A DNA stretch of 56,044 nucleotides from Acanthaster planci (lineage: Eukaryota > Echinodermata > Asteroidea > Valvatida > Acanthasteridae): positions 4,202,267-4,258,310 of the forward strand of contig NW_019091362.1 of assembly GCF_001949145.1 (NCBI RefSeq), read 5' to 3'. The translations under genes and the position numbers were made by a program. The notes beneath the pieces were generated by a model, which ran no database searches, had not been told where the DNA came from, and worked only from the letters and a program-made list of their open reading frames with translations. How positions within the stretch are numbered: the first letter of the stretch is position 1; every line of letters starts with the position of its first letter. This document shows positions 19,995 to 29,224 of this stretch, piece by piece.

Positions 19995-22597
19995 TCAAGC
20001 GGTCAGTCTCCTTGCTCCACTCGCTTGCCTCTTGATCATCAAGACAATCAAGACCATCCATGGATGCGCTGTAACTGCCAAGTAATCCTTCATGCTACTC
20101 TCAAGTCAAGCAGTTAATCTTTGATGTTACCATCAAGTGTGCATTTGAGGTTGCTCGAGTAGCTCTTGGGGTTACTCTTAATCAAGTGTAAAAAGTAATC
20201 TCTGAGATGACCCTAAAATCTGCTGAAAAAAAAACTGAGGTAGCTCGATAGGTTCCCACCCATCAGCTCGAATCATCCTCTATCGGCACTTGATTTCTAC
20301 AGGTTTGATGACACTGGTGTTGTGTCCGAAAGTGTTGACCATGGCTGGTGGATAGTAACTGGTGCGACTAGAGAAGGCACCACCTTATTAGTGCATCCCT
20401 TTCTCCCCGGCTTTTCCCATATATGTTGCTGTGGATACCTGCTCACAGAAGTGGGATAGCTTACAACCTATGATCAGAAATCAATTCCAGGTCGGCCACA
20501 ATTAAGAGTCAAATCATGCTCAGCTAATTCACAGTTCCTTAGCAAAAGGTGAGATGTCCTACTAAATAACAGAGATTCCAGGTTTACATAAGGGTGTTGT
20601 TGACATGTGACACATCAAGTTTCAATCCAACCTGTTCAAGTGTGCACATCCAATTGCCACTAATAAAGGGGCCTTTGCATGGTGCAGTTCCTTTGAGTAT
20701 ACATATGCATTCATGAAACAGGCATTGCACATTAAATTTGCTGTTGAATGATAAACTGTTGAAGTGTAGAAAGAATAAGTAGACTTGGACTATAAGCTGA
20801 ATTGATCGAGGAAATAGGAGTAGCATTTATTAGTTAGTAAGTTTTTAAAGTCTGTTTATTTAAGAAGCATAAGAAGCAATAATGGTGCAATAGTGAGTTA
20901 GGGGATAAGGAATGGCCAAAGTCCTAGAATACCCGGCCGTGGAAAGTCTCTCCATCGAAAAAGGGCATGGGACGATAGGCTCATTCCCAGTTGTATGACC
21001 CAAATCTCCACTGGATTAACACCACTGAAACAGTGAAGCCATGGGTATAGAGTGCACTGGGGCCAGGGCACATAAGTTGAAGCTAGCATGGGGTTGCTGG
21101 GACTTTTTCCAAAGGGTGGGAGAAATACTTTTTTTGCCAGGGGAATTTTTATTAGGAGGGGGCATTCATCAGCTAAGAACTGGTAAACAATTAACTGTGG
21201 GAGGGGGTGTCATAAAATTTGAGGTTTTTAAAGAAAATGGCTTATTCTTATCCCCTCTCTTTTTCTAATTTCACTTTTTTCCTCTTCAATTTTCCATTTT
21301 TTTGGGGGGGGGGCAATTAAGAGCCCCCCATTTCCTCTCAGGATGTTCATGGAAGCTAGCGGGGATATTTGCTGAATTTTCCTATTTTACAGCAGTGTTA
21401 TGACCTTGGTGTATGGTTGTATCTCATTAATTTTAGGCAGCTGTGAGAGGTATTTGTGTTGGTGTGAATTTGGTTGAGACTTGAAGTTTTGTTGTTAATT
21501 ACCAGCACATGTACTCACACATATGCATATCACGATTCTTAATTCACCAGTTAGTTTTGCTACTAAACAGTACGTGTATACATCAAACCTGACGTGGCTG
21601 CTCTGTTGAACTTCTAAAATAAGGAACAAAGTCAGGCATATGATACCCATTGCTTTGTTGTTTGTAGGGCCAGTAACAAACTTTGAATTCTAGACAGCTA
21701 ACTGCTGAAGTAGGCAGGTAGTACTTGTTGATTTTTGTAGGAGTATTTCAGTGTTTTGACAACAGGGCTATTGGGAATCTGAAGGCTTTCCTGTGAAGAG
21801 TATTGCAAAAAGACTATTTTGGTACCTACAAACTATTTATCTGAATATCCAGAGATGAGCTAAACAGGGTATATTTGAAGTATATTTCTTACGACTCTCA
21901 CATTAGGTTTTAAACATAAAAAATTGCTAACATTTATTACTAAAACAGACTTACATTTTGACAGTGCTACCATTTTCTTATGAATCAGAGTTAAATAATG
22001 TAACTCATTTCTTTTTCACCCATTTTAGCACTTTCATGAAATCAAAGTGTCTCACCTGAACGCATATGACATCTGACATAACAGTTAACGATACACATCA
22101 ATCTTTATTCCCAGCACATGAATATTCCGGGGTTCTTTATTAGCTAATTCCGAGTAGCTTTACTCAATATTACAACAAAATTGTCAACATGTACCAGTTC
22201 TCATCACAACCTGAGCTAATTTAATGGAGGTGGCGTGCTATGAATATTCATAACATTCTTTATTGTAACTACAATGGTAAATAAATTAGCAGTTGTACAA
22301 AAGTTAAATGTTTGGCAAAAAGCTTCGGGTATATTACAAAAATAATGCTGGGCAACAATGCTGATTGATAAATAGATGCATATTCAATTGTCTGCATATA
22401 TACAAATAAAAGAGATGATTTCAGGACTACTTTTAATGACTACATCATTTTAAAGCTTTCGGCGAGACACACACTACATGCTGTTAGGGTAGGTACATGT
22501 ATTGATCTAACTTTTCTAAATGCCCGTTTTGTCATTTTATTTGGTTACTAAAACCCTAATACCACCAGTTTCACTGACAGAAAACATGATACAATAT
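19995..22597 (+). other. GRIN1 3'UTR and downstream non-coding DNA
   Basis: No further coding exon was seen after the TAG at 19992-19994. The first canonical AATAAA is at 20662-20667; others lie at 22280 and 22405. The stretch includes a G-rich run near 21303-21312. Confidence 0.5.
20662..20667 (+). terminator. Candidate polyadenylation signal AATAAA for GRIN1
   Basis: First exact AATAAA downstream of the GRIN1 stop, about 670 bases away. The site actually used is unknown. Confidence 0.35.
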
Positions 22598-22764
22598 GGG
22601 CGATTCACAATAGTGCGCCTCCAAGAGTTTGAAATGCTTTGGCCAATCACAATGCGCGAAATTTGTCGACCCTCTCCAAACATGCATTGGGTCAACAGAT
22701 TTCGTGCACTGTGATTGGCCCAGGTGTTGCAAACTCGTGGAAGCGCACTACTGTGAAATGCCCC
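22598..22764. mobile_element. Foldback MITE, about 167 bp, nearly all inverted repeat
   Basis: The left arm of about 74 bases (starting GGGCGATTCACAATAGTGCG) and the reverse complement of the right arm (starting GGGGCATTTCACAGTAGTGC) are roughly 80% alike. Shared blocks include GGCCAATCACA. Less than 20 bases separate the arms, so the whole element can fold into one hairpin. A related fragment occurs at 24110-24190. Confidence 0.75.
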
Positions 22765-23834
22765 AATTCACTGAAAATAATGCCCTGGGTTTGTCAAAGA
22801 GACATCATGTAGAGTCAACTCTCGTTAATACAAGGTTGCAGGGACCAGTCACGTTGTCGTGTTAGAACAAGAACCTTGTGCATGGGGGAGGGGGCATGAG
22901 CTGGCTGGAAGCGGAGACAGGACGCAGTCCATGCCAGTTCTCTCCAGGCTTCCTAAGAGGTCCTGCAGGCCCAGCTAGTTTTCTTATTGCACCTATGGCG
23001 CCCACACATACAGGAATACTCAAGAGAGTGAGATAAAGTGTCGCTAATTACATAAGTATTTTTGAAAGCTCTCTATACATCGAGAGTTGAATGTACTTTT
23101 TTAAAGGTGTGCTGAGATACTGGTTTTCTGTACCTGATTGTGGCCTGCAGGTTTTTTTTCTGTGAAAAAGCATGAAACACATAAGAAAAAAGGAACATGT
23201 AAATCTAACGGACCTGGACGGGATGGAAAGGATTAGTCACAGGATTGCAGTTGTGATGACCCTTAAGTCCTGCTTAAGGGAAAAAGTTAACAATCAACCC
23301 CATCTAGGAAGAGTAGTGTGGCACTGATTCTGCTGGCCCATTTTCATTGGAATCTGCACAAATTTCACCATAGCACCTTCACTTGCGCCAACAGAGACAA
23401 TGGGATTCAACTATCAGTCGTCTTTGCCATGAGGGGATGCCTGTACTTTTGAATGAGGTACACCGTCTGAAAGACCGAGGCAAGCCCATTGTACTAGTAG
23501 TACTCTGCACATTACATGTAGTTTGATTGAAATTCCATGCAAAGTTGTGTCTACAGCTTTTGGTTGAATGCATATCCATGTTCATAGTTGTTCATGCTTT
23601 TAAAAAAAATGCTCTTTACAGCTAAAAGTGAGTCATCAGAATAGCTGATTTCCATACATCTAAGCACAACACTATGTTTATAAATATACAGCAAGAAGAC
23701 ACACATGTACAACTATAACGCAAATGAACACATTTATCTTGACTACTGTACTAACAGTGAAGTATAAAAGCACTATTTCTGAAAGTGTCAAAGGATAAAA
23801 GACATCAATGGGAGACTTAAGAACATGAGGTGAC

Positions 23835-23984
23835 TTTAAGACACTTGGTGGCAGCAGACAAACTGGTCCTTTTCCAATGTCATGCGCTTGCTCATCACTA
23901 CACATGCGCTTGCTCATCACTACACATGCATGTCCAGAACGGGTAAAAGGGACCGGTTTGTCTGCCGCCATCAAGTGTCTTAAA
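23835..23984. mobile_element. MITE with 35-bp terminal inverted repeats
   Basis: The left end at 23835-23869 begins TTTAAGACACTT; the reverse complement of 23950-23984 begins the same way, and 32 of 35 bases match. The interior has a 22-base direct duplication (23881-23902 and 23903-23924, unit CATGCGCTTGCTCATCACTA plus CA). No coding capacity. Confidence 0.75.
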
Positions 23985-24109
23985 ATCTCTCATTAAATTC
24001 CTTATGATTCCTGCGTAGTACAAACTATACATTTAAAATCAGCTTTAGAATTACTCTCCATATAGCTGGAGACAAATTTCATTATACTAGGCTAAGAATA
24101 CAGTGATAC

Positions 24110-24190
24110 AGGTGATTCACAATACAGTGCGCCACTAAGAAGTTGCCAAAGGAGGCCATTTTTCGTAGTGCATTGTGGGATTGGTTGACA
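24110..24190. repeat. Fragment related to the foldback element at 22598
   Basis: Shares GATTCACAATA and GTGCGCC with the left arm of the 22598 element. It again ends in a partly inverted segment (GTAGTGCATTGTGGG). Shorter and more diverged. Confidence 0.5.
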
Positions 24191-25209
24191 ACTTCTATTT
24201 GCCTGCTGTGTGCAGGGAACTTGAGTTATTCCAAATGTCTGTCAGAAACGAAGATTCATAAGTATATTTTAAGTAGCCCTTTTAATCAATCCTTTCTTTG
24301 GTTGCATACTGGATGTCCAAATCTATTTAAAATTTCCTAATCTATTAACATATGTTTAAATACACAACACAGCAATGCGGTCATGCTATTGTCAACTGTA
24401 AACTTAAAAAAAGGCCTCTCTTTGTTAACCTCTTGGTAGCGAACTGTACATGTATTTGACAAATCACTTCTACCGAGCACCCATCGGTACGCAATAAAAA
24501 TTAGTTCCGAGTTTTAAATTAGTTAACGACAAATAGCATGATCACCTTGTTGCATGTCCTTCCCAAGAAAAAAACATGCACTTTAACTAATTTATGACTT
24601 AATGAGTAGAATAGACTGGAGAGATAAGTATGAAATTTCAGTCGGGAACCGACCTAATTTGCTAGTCAGGCAGAACTGGGAATTGGCACAATTCACACTG
24701 CAACCATGAGATAACCATGTACACATGATGAAGGGGCCATATTGATGAAGAGATTAACACATGCATAACAAATGTTACAGCAAGTGGTGTGGAAAAATCA
24801 CAGTTTCAAATGCATAAATAACAGTAATTTATGCAACCTCAGAGGTCAGCTGACTGTTCTTGAAACATAAATTTCAACTTAGATCTGGTATGTGCAAAAT
24901 GAAAATATATGAAGTAAATTCCCTCAAGACTTTCCGTAAAAATCAAGCTTTTCATCTGATGTTAAACAAAACATGGTCTTGCCATGGTTATCTTTTGATG
25001 GCTTCCTCAAATCACTGGATCTGCCCACAGAGTGAAAACAGCACGTAGCTACACGTAATGAGTGCAACTCAGAGAACAGATTCATTCCTTGACAGATGGA
25101 ATTGGTCTACATCATAGGGCTACCCAACGAAGAATGAAACATTTCCATTGCACAATGAGAAACATTGGTTATTTGTTTTAGGCAACACCTGAATAAGTCT
25201 TCGTCGTCT

Positions 25210-25404
25210 GATAAATGGGCCCCGAGCTGGACCAAGAGAGGGTGCAATTTTCCTAGCAATGGAGGCTCCTTTGTTAACAACTGCACATCGCTGGTTCACA
25301 AACGACTACAAAACAAAAGCGCTGCAGTTACATCGGTACCAACAAAGTTAACACTCCCAACCAACATGGCTCTTTTCAACCAACGAGGGGGTGCTTGTGC
25401 TCAA
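25210..25404 (-). mobile_element. Copy of a roughly 200-bp interspersed element (TTGAGCA...GGGCCCAT family)
   Basis: On the minus strand it starts TTGAGCACAAGCACCCCCTC, passes GAAAAGAGCCATGTT and GTCGTTTGTGAACCAG, and ends TTGGTCCAGCTCGGGGCCCA. The same landmarks recur in the same order at 33742-34300 (interrupted by a SINE) and 40041-40228, and the 3' half at 52820-52924. Non-autonomous; I could not assign it to a superfamily. Confidence 0.75.
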
Positions 25405-25489
25405 GGCAGATAATTAACATCCTCTCTATTTTCCCCCAGTTTTCTGTTGATTCTGATTCATTTCATGCTTTTTCAAGGTTCATTCTTCT

Positions 25490-25775
25490 AGGGTAGTCAG
25501 GTTGGCATAGTGGTTCTTTCCTCGCCTTCTACCGCTGCGGTCCGGGTTCAATTCCTGGCTTGGTTCACATGTAGATTGGGTTTTTCAGTCCCTACGCAAT
25601 TCCATAGGTTTTACCCAGAATATTCTTTTAGGGTTTTCTTCCCACCTCTAAAACTGTTACTTCTGCCCACTGTCTCCTCTCTACAGGTTTCTTCAGGCTT
25701 GCAAGCTACAGTGCCCAGGGCACTTTTGAGGAATCCTTGGTGTCATTACCAGAAGTAAATAATTATAATAATACC
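25490..25775 (+). mobile_element. tRNA-derived SINE, family 2, copy 1
   Basis: A box TGGCATAGTGG (25503-25513) and B box GGTTCAATTCC (25545-25555) are followed by a body containing GGTTTTACCCAGAATATTCT and GTTTTCTTCCCACCTCTA. It ends in an AT-rich TAATAATAA tail. The copy at 33816-34170 is closely similar over the whole length. Confidence 0.8.
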
Positions 25776-25785
25776 GTGGTCACTT

Positions 25786-26036
25786 GGGAGACATTCCCAT
25801 AAGAACGTGCACAAACTTTACTGTCCCATAATTCAATATTCCCTAATCTGATCTGAACCAAACTCTTGTGTTTTCAATTTAGACCCTAATCTATCATCTT
25901 TCAAAATCTGGACGGTAAAATTCGGCCTCCTTCTGGTAGCCCGAGCATTAGGGAGACATTGAAATGTCTCCATAATGACCAATGTCTCCTTAAGGTCGAA
26001 AAATTTACCACAAAATGTCTCCCTAATGACCCATTT
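25786..26036. repeat. Repeated GGGAGACATT / AATGTCTCC motifs
   Basis: GGGAGACATT occurs near 25788 and 25953. Its reverse complement AATGTCTCC occurs three times between 25963 and 26025. One pair forms GGGAGACATT-GAA-ATGTCTCC. Flanking ATAATGACC / CTAATGACC are also shared. Probably remnants of a small inverted-repeat element. Confidence 0.45.
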
Positions 26037-26561
26037 GTAAGAATACATGTATGGACAGCAACTTATCAACATTTGACAGTAAACATATAATTCTGTGTGT
26101 TTGCAGAGTGGGTTATCAGTTACGAGTTCAGAAATTTCCTGCATTACAAAGCCATCTGTGTAGCATGCATTCATCATGTCACTGAAAAGACCTACAATAC
26201 TGGTATGTGGGTTCCAATGCACAGATTTTGTGGTGGGGACGCATGCCATGCAAAGTGACAAATAATTCAAGTCATGTGATCAGCCACTCACCAATCAGAT
26301 GAGAGAGGTTTAATCAGGTGTTGTATAAAAACAAATATCTTTGTGCTAGGCTTGGCATCCTGATATATGGAAGTAATAATGTTGACAAGTGTGTCTGTCT
26401 TCACTTCAGCCTCAATGCTGTTACTGTTGATCTTTGAAGTGTTTCATGGGTGGCAAGCTCAGAGTGTCCCTATCCGATCTGTACAATAAAACAGTACATC
26501 AATCTGTCACCAAATTTGCAGGCACGTTTTTCCACTTAATATATCCCACACTTTCAGGATG

Positions 26562-27025
26562 TTAAAGGTTCACAGAAATTGAAAACATTGAGCTCACGTG
26601 AAGTACTTCAAAATAACTACAAATACGTAACCATTCCCAAAACATCATAATTCAATGTTCACCCATTAATCGTGACCCCCAAATGAATAAAAGATCCCGA
26701 GTTTCCCCGCCCACAAAAATTCCCTGTTTGGCCGTTCACACTCCCAGGCCGATTTGATGACGTCATCGGCAGAACACCAAAACGTACATGTACAGTATAA
26801 GTGTACTACGATTGCACACAGTACATGCAGTATCGCATGCTTGCAATAGACCGTGTTCAGCCTGGGAATGCGAATGACCAAAAGGGGATTTGTTGTCGGC
26901 AGGGAAACGCAGAATCTTTTTATTCACTTGGGGATCACGAGTAATGGGGTAATTAATGTTTTTGAAACGGTACATATTTATTGTTACTTGTGAGCTAAAT
27001 GTTTTCAATTTCTGTTAACCTTTAA
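26562..27025. mobile_element. 464-bp foldback element with about 200-bp arms and TTAA ends
   Basis: The left end reads TTAAAGGTTCACAGAAATTG. The reverse complement of the right end reads TTAAAGGTTAACAGAAATTG. Similarity continues inward (GAAAACATT, CATTA[AC]TCGTGA[CT]CCCCAA, GAATAAAA, TTCCC[CT]GCC, CCCAGGC) to a loop that contains TGACGTCA. TTAA lies at both outer edges (26562-26565, 27022-27025), as expected for TTAA-targeting DNA transposons such as piggyBac or Kolobok. No transposase. Open frames here are by-products of the arms. Confidence 0.8.
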
Positions 27026-28001
27026 TTACAAGCGACAACCACCCATGACCATCCATGTTCTCTAAACTTAAGGTACATTCAAGTTTTGTGTTTGGGACAA
27101 AAGCCATCCATTTTTTTTCAAATTCTTTGGCTACAATACACATATACTTATACATGTATATGTACATGTAGTTTGTAGTACAAGAAGACGTGCTCTGGAA
27201 GTGATTCCTCTTTGAAATTTAACATACTCCAACTAGCAAAGAGGGTTTTGATGAGTAAGGGAACAAATACTGTATGTGCTTGTATAAGACCAGTCACATG
27301 ACAGACTCTCTACCAATAAATATGGCTAAACTGTCTTAGGTATTTATGAATATAAATATGTGCTTGGCCAGTCTGAAACGTTAGTTTATATTAATTCCCA
27401 TTTGTAAATACCTTTTTTAGTTAGAGAGTCAAAAGAAGTCATTATACGACCGATTTCCAACGATTTTGTTCTGGAATTTTACTTTCATTTTCCCGAACAC
27501 CCTCATCCATTTTATTTTATAGTTGTCCAAAAGAATCTCCTTATATAGACTTGGCGTGCGCGTGGTGAGCCGCGTGCACACAGACTCTTGACCAATCAGA
27601 ATTGACTGTCTAGTATCCAGGTGCCAGTGCTTGATTTACACTGTGGGCGTTATCACTTTTCATTTTATTAAATGGCCAAGTTGCGCGCAGTTGAATAAAA
27701 CTGGATTAAATGCAGCTCATTTGGGATTAAGCATTTCATGCAGGGGTGCCCTGTTTCGGGCACATGGGCTTTATACTCGAAGCCGGACAAAAGAGCTGAG
27801 CCTTATAACAGAAGACCGTATTCAGAACAAAAGACCAAGCTGCTGGGAGTTGCTAACATTTTTTCAGTTGTCAAAAGCGGAGGAAATCCATCATTGTTTT
27901 GAAAGATTATACCACTGTTTGTGGCATTCAGCGCCAGTGGATTACCACTCTTGGCTCTTTCGCTGGGGACTCGAGATTGTCATACCGCACACATACACTT
28001 A
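27026..28001. other. Non-coding, no feature assigned
   Basis: The plus-strand open frame at 27631-28002 (123 codons) has no recognisable domain and no splice context, and ends at a MITE boundary. No supported gene. Confidence 0.4.
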
Positions 28002-28249
28002 GGCCATTTTCCAGTACTTAACTCCGTCTTCGTCTCAGGCTTCATCTCCAAAACCAATTCCTGATTGTGGGCCTGAAGCATTTCAATTAAATTGAACAAA
28101 AGTTCTGTAATGTTTAGCTCTTTTGCATCTTATTTGATGTTTTGTGCCACTATCAAACTTGCTATTGAGCATACAACTTCAAAGTCAGGTAGTGAAAACA
28201 AACAGTTGAAGCCTGAGATGGATCTGAAGTCGAGTATTGGAAAATGGCC
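28002..28249. mobile_element. MITE with 43-bp imperfect terminal inverted repeats
   Basis: 28002-28044 begins GGCCATTTTCCAGTACTTAA and the reverse complement of 28207-28249 begins GGCCATTTTCCAATACTCGA. By eye 34 of 43 bases match, including a shared inner TCTCAGGCTTCA. No coding capacity; target duplication not clear. Confidence 0.7.
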
Positions 28250-28884
28250 GTACATGCGCAATGGTTAAGTTGGTTCAATAAGGTGACCCCCAAAATGGAC
28301 AGAGCGCATGCGTGTAGCGCTAGAAGGGTCCCTTGTATTGATGTACTCAACCATGTGCTGTTAATACACAGACATCAGTCGAGAAGTGTGGGGTTTGTCA
28401 CTTGATGCTTCTAGGCAACTGCGGCAAAGGAAACCGATACCGAAGCGTGATTTTTTTAAATGCCGATTTGCACGAAGGACTTTTTGTGATCTAGCAGACA
28501 AGGGACCGAGTGAAACATGCCGACTTATAAGAAATGAATGGCGACTTAGAAATGCCAAGTTAGAAATGAGGTGAAGGCATCAAAACCAGTAGCCCCTCTA
28601 GTAACACGCATGTGCTGTGTCCTTTTGGGGGGTTACCTTATTGAGCGAAATTTACCACCAAGGTGTGCGTGGAAATGGCTTTTTCCATACGGTGCCATGA
28701 TATGATATGATAATTTCATGTCCACAATTTCCACGTTGAAATTTGCTTTCCACTAGCATTAGAGTTCTAAATATAGAGATAATACATATACATCAGGTTT
28801 TTTTACGTGGCTCTCAAGACATAGTGGTGATTTCTGTCGTGTTCATTTTATGAATGAAAAATTACATCATCACGATAATATCGG

Positions 28885-28917
28885 ATATCGTGATATTTTT
28901 TCATAATATCACGATAT
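28885..28917. repeat. Perfect 13-bp hairpin (ATATCGTGATATT)
   Basis: ATATCGTGATATT at 28885-28897 and AATATCACGATAT at 28905-28917 are exact inverted repeats around a 7-base loop. It lies about 200 bases 3' of the stop of the large minus-strand gene and would be in its 3'UTR or just beyond. Confidence 0.85.
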
Positions 28918-29084
28918 AAAAAGAACTGAATATCAAAGAGGCTTAACTTATGATTTTTTGAAGAATTTTGAAAACGGAAAATCTTGAAAAACTTCAAATT
29001 ACACCCGCCAGCAAGGGGTAAACAAGACCCAGGCAAAAAGCATCTTGCAGGGCTCAAAGGGAGAAGACCTACCATGGATTAGGT

Positions 29085-29106
29085 ATTGCTGCACTGATGC
29101 AGCAAT
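29085..29106 (-). promoter_or_regulatory. 3'UTR hairpin just after the stop codon
   Basis: ATTGCTGCA and TGCAGCAAT form a perfect 9-bp stem with a 4-base loop. On the minus strand it begins about six bases after the TGA (29115-29113) of the large nuclear-type gene, so it would be at the very start of its 3'UTR. Function unknown. Confidence 0.6.
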
Positions 29107-29112
29107 CTGATT

Positions 29113-29224
29113 TCACAGATTCTCCTCAGCACTAGACTGCTCCCCTGGAGTCTCCCCTGCTACTGTAAGGTGCTGGGTGGCAACAGAGAAGTCTACGGCA
29201 TGTTTCTGGGCTGCAGCAGACATG
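29113..29224 (-). CDS. Large-gene last coding exon
   Basis: A pyrimidine tract and acceptor CATAAAAG|C take up the phase-2 donor at 29402 and read SMSAAAQKHAVDFSV and on to EENL-stop (TGA 29115-29113). If the previous donor were not used, its frame would end after FITNV at 29371. The spliced reading is preferred because the donor GTACGC is good and the frame is preserved. Confidence 0.6.

Noticed and set aside
25510-25758. Plus-strand open frames at 25510-25758 and 33801-34190
   Set aside because: Both are translations of the tRNA-derived SINE body; their resemblance to each other is due to the repeat.
26763-27008. Minus-strand open frames at 26666-27008
   Set aside because: They lie wholly in the arms of the TTAA foldback element and have no independent support.
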